Source of the DNA: DATARH01 sp963746885
Lineage (GTDB): Bacteria > Pseudomonadota > Alphaproteobacteria > ATCC43930 > CGMCC-115725
DNA: 64,000 nucleotides
Assembly: GCA_963746885.1 (NCBI GenBank)
Contig: CAVVDM010000009.1
Coordinates: forward strand, 167,410 to 231,409
Reading direction: 5' to 3'
Below, one piece after another: positions 50,248-57,617 of this stretch (position 1 is the stretch's first letter; each line of letters begins with the position of its first letter). The notes beneath the pieces were generated by a model. That model ran no database searches. It was not told the origin of the DNA and saw nothing but the letters and a program-made list of their open reading frames with translations. The position numbers were made by a program, and so were the translations under genes.

Positions 50248-51196
50248 TCACACGAGGCACCAGGCCAGGATGCCCTTCTGGACATGCAGCCGGTTTTCCG
50301 CCTCGTCCCAGACGACCGATTGCGGGCCGTCGATGACCCCCGCGGTAACCTCCTCGCCACGCTTGGCCGGGAGGCAATGCATGAATATGGCGTCAGGCTT
50401 GGCCATTGCCATCAGCCGCTCGTCGACCCGGTAGGGCGCGAGCAGATTGTGCCGGTTGACGCTGGCCTCGACCCCCATCGACACCCAGGTGTCGGTGACG
50501 ATGCAATCGGCGCCGGCGACCGCCGCTTCCGCGCTCGCCAACGACGCGCACCCGGCCGCCCTCGCGGCGGGCCCAATCAACCACCGCCGCCGGCGGCTGC
50601 AACGCCTCCGGGCAGGCGAGTCGCAGGTCGAAGCCTAGGCGGACGGCGGCGTGGATCCAGCTGACCGCAACATTGTTGCCGTCGCCGCTCCATGCCACGA
50701 CGGTATCGGCGACCGGCCCCTTCTTCTCCTGCAAGGTCATCACGTCGGCCATGATCTGGCACGGGTGCGAGGAGTCGGTCAGGCCGTTGATCACCGGCAC
50801 GGTGGCGTGGCGCGCCAGATCGTCGAGCTTCTCGGCGTGGTTGGTGCGAATCATGATCGCGTCGACATAGCGCGACAGCACGCGCGCCGTGTCGGCGACG
50901 CTCTCGCCGCGGCCGAGCTGGCTGTCCGCCGTGCCGAGCACGACGACGTCGCCGCCGAGCTGGCGCATCGCCACCTCGAACGAGACCCGGGTGCGGGTCG
51001 ACGGCTTCTCAAAGATCATCGCCAGCGTCTTGCCCTCGAGCGGCCGGTCGCGGCGGCCGTTCTTGTAGGCGAAACCGAGGTCGAGGATGCGGTGCAGCTC
51101 GCCGGCCTGGTAGCGGTCGATGTCGAGGAAGTGGCGCGGCGGGACCGGGTCCCGCCGCTCCCCGAACAGTGCCGCGCCTTGCGCCACTGCTCTCAT
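50248..51196 (-). CDS. argF: Ornithine carbamoyltransferase (one frameshift)
   Basis: Makes citrulline from ornithine and carbamoyl phosphate. The carbamoyl-phosphate motif EKPSTRTRVSFEVAM and HPCQIMADVMTL are in the first piece; the second piece has TDTWVSMG and MHCLPAKRGEEVTAGVIDG. One surplus base near 50550 separates them; repair gives 315 residues. The ATG at 51196 overlaps the argD stop (ATGA). Under the control of the leader region upstream of argD if that acts as proposed. Confidence 0.93.
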
Positions 51197-52374
51197 GAGG
51201 CCGGCCATTCGCGTGCGACCTTGTCGATGATGCCGATCCCCTCCGCGATCTCGGCCTCGCCGACGACGAGCGGCGGCAGGATGCGCAGCACGTTCTCGCC
51301 GGCGGTCAGGCACAGGAGCCCATTGGCGCGCAGCTTGGTGACGAAGTCGCCCGCCGTCAGTCCGCTCTGGCACCGGATGCCGAGGAGGAGGCCCGAGCCG
51401 CGCAACTCGGCGAACAGTTTGGGATAGGCGCCGACGAGGCCCTCAAGCTTGTTGTGCAGCAGCTGTGCGGTCTTGTTGACGCGGTCGAAGAAGCCGGGCT
51501 CGAGCATCACGTCCATGACGGCGTTGCCGGCGGCGACCGCCATCGGATTGCCGCCGAAGGTCGAGCCGTGCGTGCCGGCGACCATGCCCGCGGCCGCCTT
51601 TTCGGTGGCAAGACAGGCGCCGATCGGAAAGCCGTTGCCGAGCGCTTTCGCCACCGCCATCACATCGGGCGCGACGCCTTCCCATTGATGCGCGAACAGC
51701 TTGCCGGTTCGGCCCATGCCGCACTGCACTTCGTCATAGACGAGCAGCAGCCCGTACTCGTCGCAGATCGCGCGCAACCCCTTCAGAAAATCGGCCGCCG
51801 GCGCGCGCACGCCGCCCTCGCCCTGCACCGGCTCGACCAGGATCGCCGCGGTCTCGGCGGTGACCGCGGCGCGCATCTCGTTGAGGTTGTTGAAGGCGAC
51901 GTGATCGAACCCGTCCATCACCGGGCCGAAGCCCTTCAGATAGGGCTCGGCGCCGGCCGCCGCGAGCGTCGCAAAGCTGCGCCCGTGGAACGAGCCTTGA
52001 CAGCCGATCACCCGGTAGCGCTCGGGATGGCCGATATGCGACTGGTATTTGCGCGCCACCTTGATCGACAACTCGGCCGCTTCGGCGCCGGAATTGTTGA
52101 AAAATACGGTGTCGGCAAAGCTGTTGGCGACCAGCCGCTCGGCGAGGCGCTGCTGGCCGGGGATCTGGAACAGGTTCGAGACGTGCCAGAGCTTCTTGGC
52201 CTGCTCGGTCACCGCCGCGATCAGATGCGGGTGGCAATGCCCGAGTGAGGTGACGGCGATGCCGCTGGTAAAGTCGAGAAACTTGCGGCCGTCGGTGGCG
52301 TAGAGGTAGCAGCCTTCGCCCCGTTCGGCGGCGACGTCCCACCGACCATAGGTCGGCATAACAGCTGAAATCAC
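51193..52374 (-). CDS. argD: Acetylornithine aminotransferase
   Basis: 393-residue class III PLP aminotransferase of arginine synthesis. Key blocks are FFNNSGAEAAELSIKVARKY, GSFHGRSFATLAAAG, LVEPVQGEGGVRAP, LLVYDEVQCGMGRTG and PLP-lysine segment DVMAVAKALGNGFPIGA. The GTG at 52374 has AGGAG 8 bases upstream, while the next start (ATG at 52359) has none. It is preceded by a 27-codon arginine-rich leader ORF and hairpins. Confidence 0.94.
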   Translation of the reverse strand: MISAVMPTYGRWDVAAERGEGCYLYATDGRKFLDFTSGIAVTSLGHCHPHLIAAVTEQAKKLWHVSNLFQIPGQQRLAERLVANSFADTVFFNNSGAEAAELSIKVARKYQSHIGHPERYRVIGCQGSFHGRSFATLAAAGAEPYLKGFGPVMDGFDHVAFNNLNEMRAAVTAETAAILVEPVQGEGGVRAPAADFLKGLRAICDEYGLLLVYDEVQCGMGRTGKLFAHQWEGVAPDVMAVAKALGNGFPIGACLATEKAAAGMVAGTHGSTFGGNPMAVAAGNAVMDVMLEPGFFDRVNKTAQLLHNKLEGLVGAYPKLFAELRGSGLLLGIRCQSGLTAGDFVTKLRANGLLCLTAGENVLRILPPLVVGEAEIAEGIGIIDKVAREWPAS

Positions 52375-52389
52375 GAGCTTTCTCCTGCG

Positions 52390-52434
52390 CGATAGACGAT
52401 TACGGATAGGGATCGGCCGACGCGAGCTATCGTC
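52390..52434 (-). promoter_or_regulatory. Alternative hairpins between the Arg leader ORF and the argD ribosome site
   Basis: On the minus strand CGATAG (52432-52427, the end of the leader ORF) can pair with CTATCG (52395-52390). Alternatively GACGAT (52434-52429) pairs with ATCGTC (52400-52395). The two 6-bp helices exclude each other. The nearer arm ends 3 bases before the argD Shine-Dalgarno (52386-52382). A ribosome stalled on the terminal CGA codons would block both helices. No U-run is present, so control would be at translation or by Rho. Confidence 0.5.
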
Positions 52435-52510
52435 GTCGTCGTTCCGCCCGCGGCGCGGGACGCCGCGCCGCCATCCGGTGCCGGCGGTTGGTGCCGGGAT
52501 CGCGCATCAT
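52427..52510 (-). CDS. Arginine-rich leader peptide upstream of argD-argF
   Basis: 27-codon ORF on the argD transcript: 11 of 27 residues are Arg, with the peptide ending E-R-R-R-R-stop in four consecutive CGA codons, rare in so GC-rich a genome. AGGAGAGA lies 4 to 7 bases before a double ATG. The stop is 52 bases before the argD start. The position, Arg codon load and hairpins match amino-acid leader peptides that sense charged tRNA. I know of no described arginine leader of this kind, so this is inference. It could be a chance ORF in GC-rich DNA, but promoter, ribosome site and codon run all agree. Confidence 0.6.
   Translation of the reverse strand: MMRDPGTNRRHRMAARRPAPRAERRRR
52450..52471 (-). 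promoter_or_regulatory. Hairpin inside the Arg leader ORF
   Basis: GCGGCGCG pairs with CGCGCCGC around a 6-base loop (52471-52464 with 52457-52450 on the minus strand). It covers leader codons 13-21 and would be opened by a translating ribosome. Confidence 0.45.
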
Positions 52511-52579
52511 CGCCTCTCTCCTCGCCGCGGGCAGGTCGGCCGCGCCGCGCCCCCGCGCCACCGAGCAGGAAAGCGGCGA

Positions 52580-52608
52580 AGTATGAGGATGGGGGCAGGG
52601 GCTGTCAA
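52580..52608 (-). promoter_or_regulatory. Sigma70-type promoter for the argD leader transcript
   Basis: On the minus strand TTGACA (52608-52603), a 17-base spacer, then CATACT (52585-52580). It is a consensus -35 with a 4-of-6 match at -10. Transcription would start near 52573, giving a leader of about 200 bases before argD that contains the Arg-rich ORF. Confidence 0.6.
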
Positions 52609-52746
52609 TTCGCCCGAGCCGCAACCGAGACGATACTGCGGCAATTTCAGCCGGTTTTGAGCGCCGCGTGGAGATGCCGGCTTTGCTTACGCCGGATCTC
52701 GCTGATTCTGACGATGGGTATGATAGAGGAGAATGAGTTCACCGGC

Positions 52747-53337
52747 ATGAATGGTCGCCGTGCAGCAATGCAATCGCCCTTCCAACCCGACGCCCCTGCG
52801 GAAGCGATGATCGATGCCGCTCTGCTCGATGAATGGGCGCTGTCCTATCTCGGGCGCTATGCCAGCTCGGCCGCGAACCTGCGGCTGGTATTGCGGCGCC
52901 GGGTGCGGCGGCGCCTGGCCGGCGATCGCGAGGGGCTGAGCGCGGTCGACGGCGACATCGCGGCGCTGGTCGCGCGCTACGTTGCGGCCGGACTGCTCGA
53001 CGATGCCGCCTATGCCGCAGGCCGCGCCCGGCGCGACATGGCGAGCGGGCGCTCGCCGCGCCGCATCGCGGCCCGACTCGCCGCCAAGGGCGTCGGGACG
53101 AACGATACGACCGCCGCCCTGGAGGCGCTTTCCGAGGACGCCGCCGACCCGGAGCTTGCCGCCGCCTGCACGTTTGCCCGCCGCCGCCGGCTCGGCCCCT
53201 ATCGCAAGGAAGCGGCGGAGCGCAATCGCGAGCTTGCCGCTTTCGCCCGCGCCGGCTTCGCGCGGCATGCCGCCGAGGCGGTGCTGGCCTGTACCGACGA
53301 GGCGGAAATCGCCGCGCTGCTGGCGCCGCCGGAGTAA
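52747..53337 (+). CDS. recX: Regulatory protein RecX
   Basis: About 196-residue helical protein modulating RecA. Three-helix repeats are visible: LDEWALSYLGRYASSAANLR, YVAAGLLDDAAYAAGRARRD and SPRRIAARLAAKGVG. The tail FARRRRLGPYRKEAAERNRE and FARAGFARHAAEAVL is typical of alphaproteobacterial RecX. Start uncertain: the ATG at 52747 is used, with in-frame ATGs at 52714 and 52720 and no clear ribosome site for any. No recA nearby. Confidence 0.85.
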   Translation: MNGRRAAMQSPFQPDAPAEAMIDAALLDEWALSYLGRYASSAANLRLVLRRRVRRRLAGDREGLSAVDGDIAALVARYVAAGLLDDAAYAAGRARRDMASGRSPRRIAARLAAKGVGTNDTTAALEALSEDAADPELAAACTFARRRRLGPYRKEAAERNRELAAFARAGFARHAAEAVLACTDEAEIAALLAPPE

Positions 53338-53341
53338 GGCG

Positions 53342-53974
53342 TCAGCCAATGGGCTCGCGCTCGCGCATCAGGCGCGCGACGCCGTGCGAGTCGGGGTCGT
53401 CGCGCCGTTCGAGGGCGGCGATGATGCGCGGGCGGTCGCTGGCCGGGCGGTTCTGGCTCAGCTTGAACTTGCCTTCGAGGCGGCTAACGGTGATTTCGAC
53501 CCCGACGATGCCCTTCAGCATTGAGGAGAGATAGGGCTCCGGCAGAGCCTGCATCCGCCAGGGTGGCGGCGTTTCGTGCGCCTCGTGGCGCTCGGACAGG
53601 CGGCTCACGAGGTCGCGCAGCCAGTCGGGGTCGTCGATCGCGCGGGCCTCGCCATAGGCATGCACCGCGGCATAGTTCCAGGTCGGCACCGCCGGCCCGA
53701 CCGCGTACCAGCTTGGCGAAATATAGGCGTGCGGACCCTGGAAGATCGCCAGCGCCTCTCCGCCGGCGTCAAGATCGCAGACCTGCGGGTTGGCGCGCGC
53801 CAGATGGCCCTGCAATACGAGGCGGCCGTCGCGGCGCTCGACCAGGAACGGGATCTGGCTTGCGGTCATCCCCGCGGCGCCGTGGCTGACGAGCAGCGCG
53901 AACGCATGCCGCTCGATATGGGCGAGCAGCACTTCGGGGCGGGTCTCGGTGAACAGGGGCGGCAGATAGACCAC
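53342..53974 (-). CDS. PaiB-family FMN-binding protein / transcriptional regulator
   Basis: 210-residue split-barrel protein. MVYLPPLFTE, ANPQ in LARANPQVCDL, FQGPHAYISPSWYA, VPTWNYAAVHAYGEAR and GKFKLSQNR are diagnostic of the PaiB family. Such proteins are annotated as negative regulators but may be flavin- or heme-binding oxidoreductases. It converges with recX, separated by 4 bases. Confidence 0.9.
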   Translation of the reverse strand: MVYLPPLFTETRPEVLLAHIERHAFALLVSHGAAGMTASQIPFLVERRDGRLVLQGHLARANPQVCDLDAGGEALAIFQGPHAYISPSWYAVGPAVPTWNYAAVHAYGEARAIDDPDWLRDLVSRLSERHEAHETPPPWRMQALPEPYLSSMLKGIVGVEITVSRLEGKFKLSQNRPASDRPRIIAALERRDDPDSHGVARLMREREPIG

Positions 53975-53998
53975 GCTCGGACCTCGCCGTTATGGGCA

Positions 53999-54631
53999 TC
54001 ACCCGAAATGCTGAAGCAGGAGGCTGCCGAGCAGCGCAACGCCGGAGAATACCAGGATGCCGCCCGAGCCGCGATTGATCCACACCAAGTGATCGTGATC
54101 GAACGACAGGCGCACCATGCCGGCGCCGAATGCCAGCCCGATCCACCACACCAGCGAGCCGAGCCAGACACCGAGGACGAGGATTGCCGCACGGCCGAGG
54201 GTCGCCGCGTCGCCGGTAAAGCCGATGCCGGCGAAGATTGCGAGGAAGGCGAGGATCGTGATCGGGTTGGTGATGGTCAGCGCAAAGGTCGAGGCGTAAT
54301 CGGCGATGAGGCTCTCGGGATCGCGCTGCGAGCGGGCATCGGCGAGCGGGTCGGCCCGCAGCGCCGAGATGCCGATATAGAGCAGAAACCCGGCGCCGCC
54401 GAGCCGCAGCCAGTCCTGATAGCCGAGCAGCAGGTCGGCGACGAAGGTCAACCCGAAGCCGGCGATGATGCCGAACACCGCATCGGCCGTTGCCGCGCCG
54501 AGGCCCGACAGCAGCCCGGCGAGGCGGCCGTGCAGGATCGTGCGGCGGATGCACAGGACCCCGACCGGGCCGGCCGGCACCGCGATGATGATGCCGACCA
54601 CGATGCCCTTCAGCAGAAAACCCAGCAGCAT
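53999..54631 (-). CDS. LysE/RhtB-family amino-acid exporter
   Basis: 210-residue membrane protein with six hydrophobic segments. The family opening GIIIAVPAGPVGVLCIRRTI (PxGP) and SGLGAATADAVFGIIAGFG are present, as is TITNPITILAFLAIFAGIG (NP motif). The ATG at 54631 is chosen since an upstream open frame is not hydrophobic. Substrate unknown. Upstream of and co-directional with the PaiB-like gene, with a 24-bp gap. Confidence 0.88.
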   Translation of the reverse strand: MLLGFLLKGIVVGIIIAVPAGPVGVLCIRRTILHGRLAGLLSGLGAATADAVFGIIAGFGLTFVADLLLGYQDWLRLGGAGFLLYIGISALRADPLADARSQRDPESLIADYASTFALTITNPITILAFLAIFAGIGFTGDAATLGRAAILVLGVWLGSLVWWIGLAFGAGMVRLSFDHDHLVWINRGSGGILVFSGVALLGSLLLQHFG

Positions 54632-54816
54632 CCGTGCGCCAACCCCGCGAGATCGGGCCGCAGTCTCCGGGAAGGGCAGGGGGTACGCAACTGAAATGCA
54701 TGCGCCCCCGCGGTTCGCCCCGGTCGATCGCGTGGCGTCGTTGGGCGTCCCCATTTCCGGGAAATCGAGTTATCGTAAACGCGTATTGTCGATGGCTAGG
54801 CTGGCGAGGGTCCGAC

Positions 54817-55323
54817 ATGCCGACAAGCGACGCCGAAACGGGTGACGCCTACCAGTTCGAATTCGCCGCGCTCGACGGCGGCAAGCTGCCGCTCGCCGCG
54901 TGGCGCGGTCATCCGGTGCTGGTCGTCAACACCGCCTCCTATTGCGGCTACACGCCGCAATACCGCGACCTCGAGGCGCTGTGGCAGCGCTATCGCGCGC
55001 AGGGGGTCATCGTGCTCGGGGTGCCGTCCAACGATTTCGGCGCGCAGGAGCCGGGAACCGCGGCCGAGATCAAGCAATTCTGCGAGACGAGCTACCAGGT
55101 CGATTTCCCGCTGACCGCGAAGGTTCGGGTGGTCGGTGCTGCCGCCCATCCGTTCTACCGCTGGGTCGCCGCCGCCCTCGGCGAAGCCGGCGCGCCGCGC
55201 TGGAATTTCCACAAATACCTGATCGGGCCGGACGGCCAGCTCGCCGGCACATGGCCGTCGCAAGTGCGCCCGACCGACGCCGCGATCACCGGCGAGATCG
55301 ACCGCGCGCTGCAGCAGAAATAG
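54817..55323 (+). CDS. Glutathione peroxidase family protein (Cys type)
   Basis: 168-residue thiol peroxidase. Active-site Cys43 is in NTASYCGYTPQYRDLEALW, where some homologues have Sec; here the codon is TGC. GVPSNDFGAQEPGTAAEIKQ supplies the catalytic Gln/Asn region and PRWNFHKYLIGPDGQL the Trp-Asn pair. ATG at 54817. Predicted to reduce peroxides with thioredoxin or glutathione. Confidence 0.92.
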   Translation: MPTSDAETGDAYQFEFAALDGGKLPLAAWRGHPVLVVNTASYCGYTPQYRDLEALWQRYRAQGVIVLGVPSNDFGAQEPGTAAEIKQFCETSYQVDFPLTAKVRVVGAAAHPFYRWVAAALGEAGAPRWNFHKYLIGPDGQLAGTWPSQVRPTDAAITGEIDRALQQK

Positions 55324-55344
55324 CGGTGGTGCGGCGCGTCCCGT

Positions 55345-56106
55345 CTATTTCTTGCTCTTGCGCGCCGCGTCGATCAGTTGCTTCAGCGCGTCGAGGCTGA
55401 CCGCGCCCGGCACGATCTCGTCGCCGACGACAAAGCCCGGCGTGCCACGGATGTCGAGCGCGTCGGCGAGTTTGAAATTGGCTTTTAGTGTTCGGTCGAT
55501 ATCGGGCGCTGTCATGTCGGTCTTGAGGCGTGCGACATCGAGCCCGACCGAGCCCGCCACCTTGAACACCGCGTCGTCGTCGATCTGGCCCTTCAGCGCC
55601 ATCATCGAGTGATGAAAGGCGTCATATTTACCCTGCTTGCGCGCCGCCAGCGCCGCCCGGGCGGCGGTCAGCGAGGCCGGCCCCAGCACCGGGAATTCCT
55701 TGTAGACAAAGCGCAGCTCCTTGTCCTGGCGCAGCAGCGATTCGAGCGCGGGCTCCACCTGCTTGCAATAGGGGCAGCGGTAGTCGAAAAACTCGACCAG
55801 CGACACATCGCCCTTGGGATTGCCGGCGACCGGCAAATCCGGGTCGTCGAACACCTCCTTGCGATGCGATATCAGCGCGGCCGAGGCCTTGTCGTGCGCG
55901 TCGTTCTTTACCTTGTCCTCGGCGGCCTGCAGCGTCTCGAGCAGCATCTCGGGGTTTTTCGCCAGGTAGTCGTGCACGATCGCCTCGATCGCCTGGCGCT
56001 GTTCGGGGGTGAACTGGGCCGCCGGTGCCGCGGCGGCGAAGGGGGGCGCGATGACCGCGCCGAGCCATACGGCAAGGGCGACGTTGCGCATCAGACAAAA
56101 CCGCAT
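55345..56106 (-). CDS. DsbA-family periplasmic thiol-disulfide oxidoreductase
   Basis: 253-residue exported protein: signal peptide (NVALAVWLGAVIAPPFAAAA), a helical N-terminal region (QRQAIEAIVHDYLAKNPEM) of the Com1/DsbG-like type, then thioredoxin fold with active site VEFFDYRCPYCKQVEPALE (CPYC) and cis-Pro IRGTPGFVVGDEIVPG. ATG at 56106; 43 bases downstream of the M48 protease gene. Probably forms or isomerises disulfides in the envelope. Confidence 0.92.
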   Translation of the reverse strand: MRFCLMRNVALAVWLGAVIAPPFAAAAPAAQFTPEQRQAIEAIVHDYLAKNPEMLLETLQAAEDKVKNDAHDKASAALISHRKEVFDDPDLPVAGNPKGDVSLVEFFDYRCPYCKQVEPALESLLRQDKELRFVYKEFPVLGPASLTAARAALAARKQGKYDAFHHSMMALKGQIDDDAVFKVAGSVGLDVARLKTDMTAPDIDRTLKANFKLADALDIRGTPGFVVGDEIVPGAVSLDALKQLIDAARKSKK

Positions 56107-56149
56107 GACGATCAAAAACTCCGGCTCGGCAAGGCGGCAGGCGAGACGA

Positions 56150-57496
56150 TCAATCGTCGAGCTGCTCGGCCTCGCGGTGAATTTCTTCGGCGCGGGCATA
56201 GCCGGGGCTGCTGTGGGGCAGCAGCTGCTTTGCCCGGGTGGATTGCTGGATCGCATCCTTTTTCTTGCCGTTGACGAGCGCCTGTTCGGCTAGCGACAGG
56301 GCGGCCATGCCGAATTGCTTGTCGCGGCCATAGGCGACGGCGAGGAAGTGCCATACCTCGGCCTCGCGTCCCTCCTCGCGGCTGGCGTCCTGGAGATAGG
56401 CGATGGCGCGGTTGTTCAGCGCCGGGTCACCGGTCTCGATATAGACCTGCGCCAGCCCGATGCGCAGCAGCGGCGCCGAGGGCATCAGTCGCACCGCTTC
56501 CTCGTAGGGATGGATCGCCTCGCGGGTGCGCCCATTCTCGAACAGCATCTGGCCCTTCAGCTCACGATAATAGGGGTTCCGCGGGAAATCCCGGATCAGC
56601 CCGTCAATCGCCGGCAACGCTTTGGTGAGATCGGGAATGCGATAATACGCGATGGCCCGGGCATAGCGCGCGAGCTCGGAATGATTTGTCTCGGGATAAT
56701 CCGCAAGGGTCCTCGACGGCGGATCGAGAAAGGCGTGCAGCTTGGCCTGGATGCGGCGCAGCAGCCCGGCCCAGCCGGGCGGGTCGGGCGCGTTCGAGCA
56801 GCGCGCATGCGCGACATGATCGCGCACATATTCGATGCGCTGCGACGTCAGCGGGTGGGTATCTTCCCATTGGTTCGCGTGGTCGCCCGACAGCATCTCG
56901 TTGCTTTGCAACACCTCGAAGAATTGCAGGAGGCCGCGCGCCGAGATGCAGGCGCGGTCGAGGTAGTTGAGCGCCGCATGATCGGCGGTCGCTTCCTGCG
57001 CAATCGAGAAACGCAGGAAGGAGCGTTCGCCGACCCCCGGCGCGGCGAGCAGCGGAGCGCCGCTGTGGCCTACCGCTGACGCCGCCGCGCCGAGCGCCAT
57101 CGCGATGATGGTCTCGATGCTGGCGTTATGCATCGCTTGTTTCAGGCGCAGGACGTGGCCGCCGGCGATGTGCCCCGTTTCGTGCGCGATGACGCCGATC
57201 AGCTGGTCGGGGGTCGCCGCCCGCTCGATCAGCCCGGTATTGATGAAGATCGCCTGGCCGCCGGCGACGAACGAATTGATCTGGTTGTCGTTGATCAGAT
57301 AGATCCCGACATCCTCGGGCGCGAGGCCGGCGGCGCGCCACACCGGTGCCGCCATCGTGCGGATGTCGGTTTCGATCTCGGTGTCGCGGATTCCGTTCGG
57401 GTCCGCTCGCGACGGTTGTGCGCAGCAAATCATCGCGGCAACCGCGACGATCAGCAGGAGAACCCTCAGCGGACGGGCCGACAGCGGCGCGCTCAA
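56150..57496 (-). CDS. M48-family metalloprotease with TPR repeats (BepA-like)
   Basis: 448-residue exported protein. A signal sequence (RVLLLIVAVAAMICCAQ) precedes the M48 peptidase domain with zinc motif VIAHETGHIAGGH (HExxH) near residue 105 and the third ligand in EATADHAAL. TPR-like repeats fill the C-terminal 200 residues (IGLAQVYIETGDPALNNRAI). BepA-type proteases check outer-membrane protein assembly. The start is a TTG at 57496 with GGGGAGAAGG just upstream; no ATG precedes the signal peptide. Confidence 0.88.
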   Translation of the reverse strand: MSAPLSARPLRVLLLIVAVAAMICCAQPSRADPNGIRDTEIETDIRTMAAPVWRAAGLAPEDVGIYLINDNQINSFVAGGQAIFINTGLIERAATPDQLIGVIAHETGHIAGGHVLRLKQAMHNASIETIIAMALGAAASAVGHSGAPLLAAPGVGERSFLRFSIAQEATADHAALNYLDRACISARGLLQFFEVLQSNEMLSGDHANQWEDTHPLTSQRIEYVRDHVAHARCSNAPDPPGWAGLLRRIQAKLHAFLDPPSRTLADYPETNHSELARYARAIAYYRIPDLTKALPAIDGLIRDFPRNPYYRELKGQMLFENGRTREAIHPYEEAVRLMPSAPLLRIGLAQVYIETGDPALNNRAIAYLQDASREEGREAEVWHFLAVAYGRDKQFGMAALSLAEQALVNGKKKDAIQQSTRAKQLLPHSSPGYARAEEIHREAEQLDD

Positions 57497-57617
57497 CCTT
57501 CTCCCCGGCTGTGCCGCCTCACAGATGCGGGACGCGGCGGCATGTCCCGATCGTCGCGCGCGGCATAGACGGCAATTGCGGCATTCGCGCGGCGACCCGC
57601 CTGTCGGCCTCCCGGGG

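Noticed and set aside
54943..54945. Selenocysteine in the glutathione peroxidase
   Set aside because: The active-site codon is TGC, so this is the Cys form.
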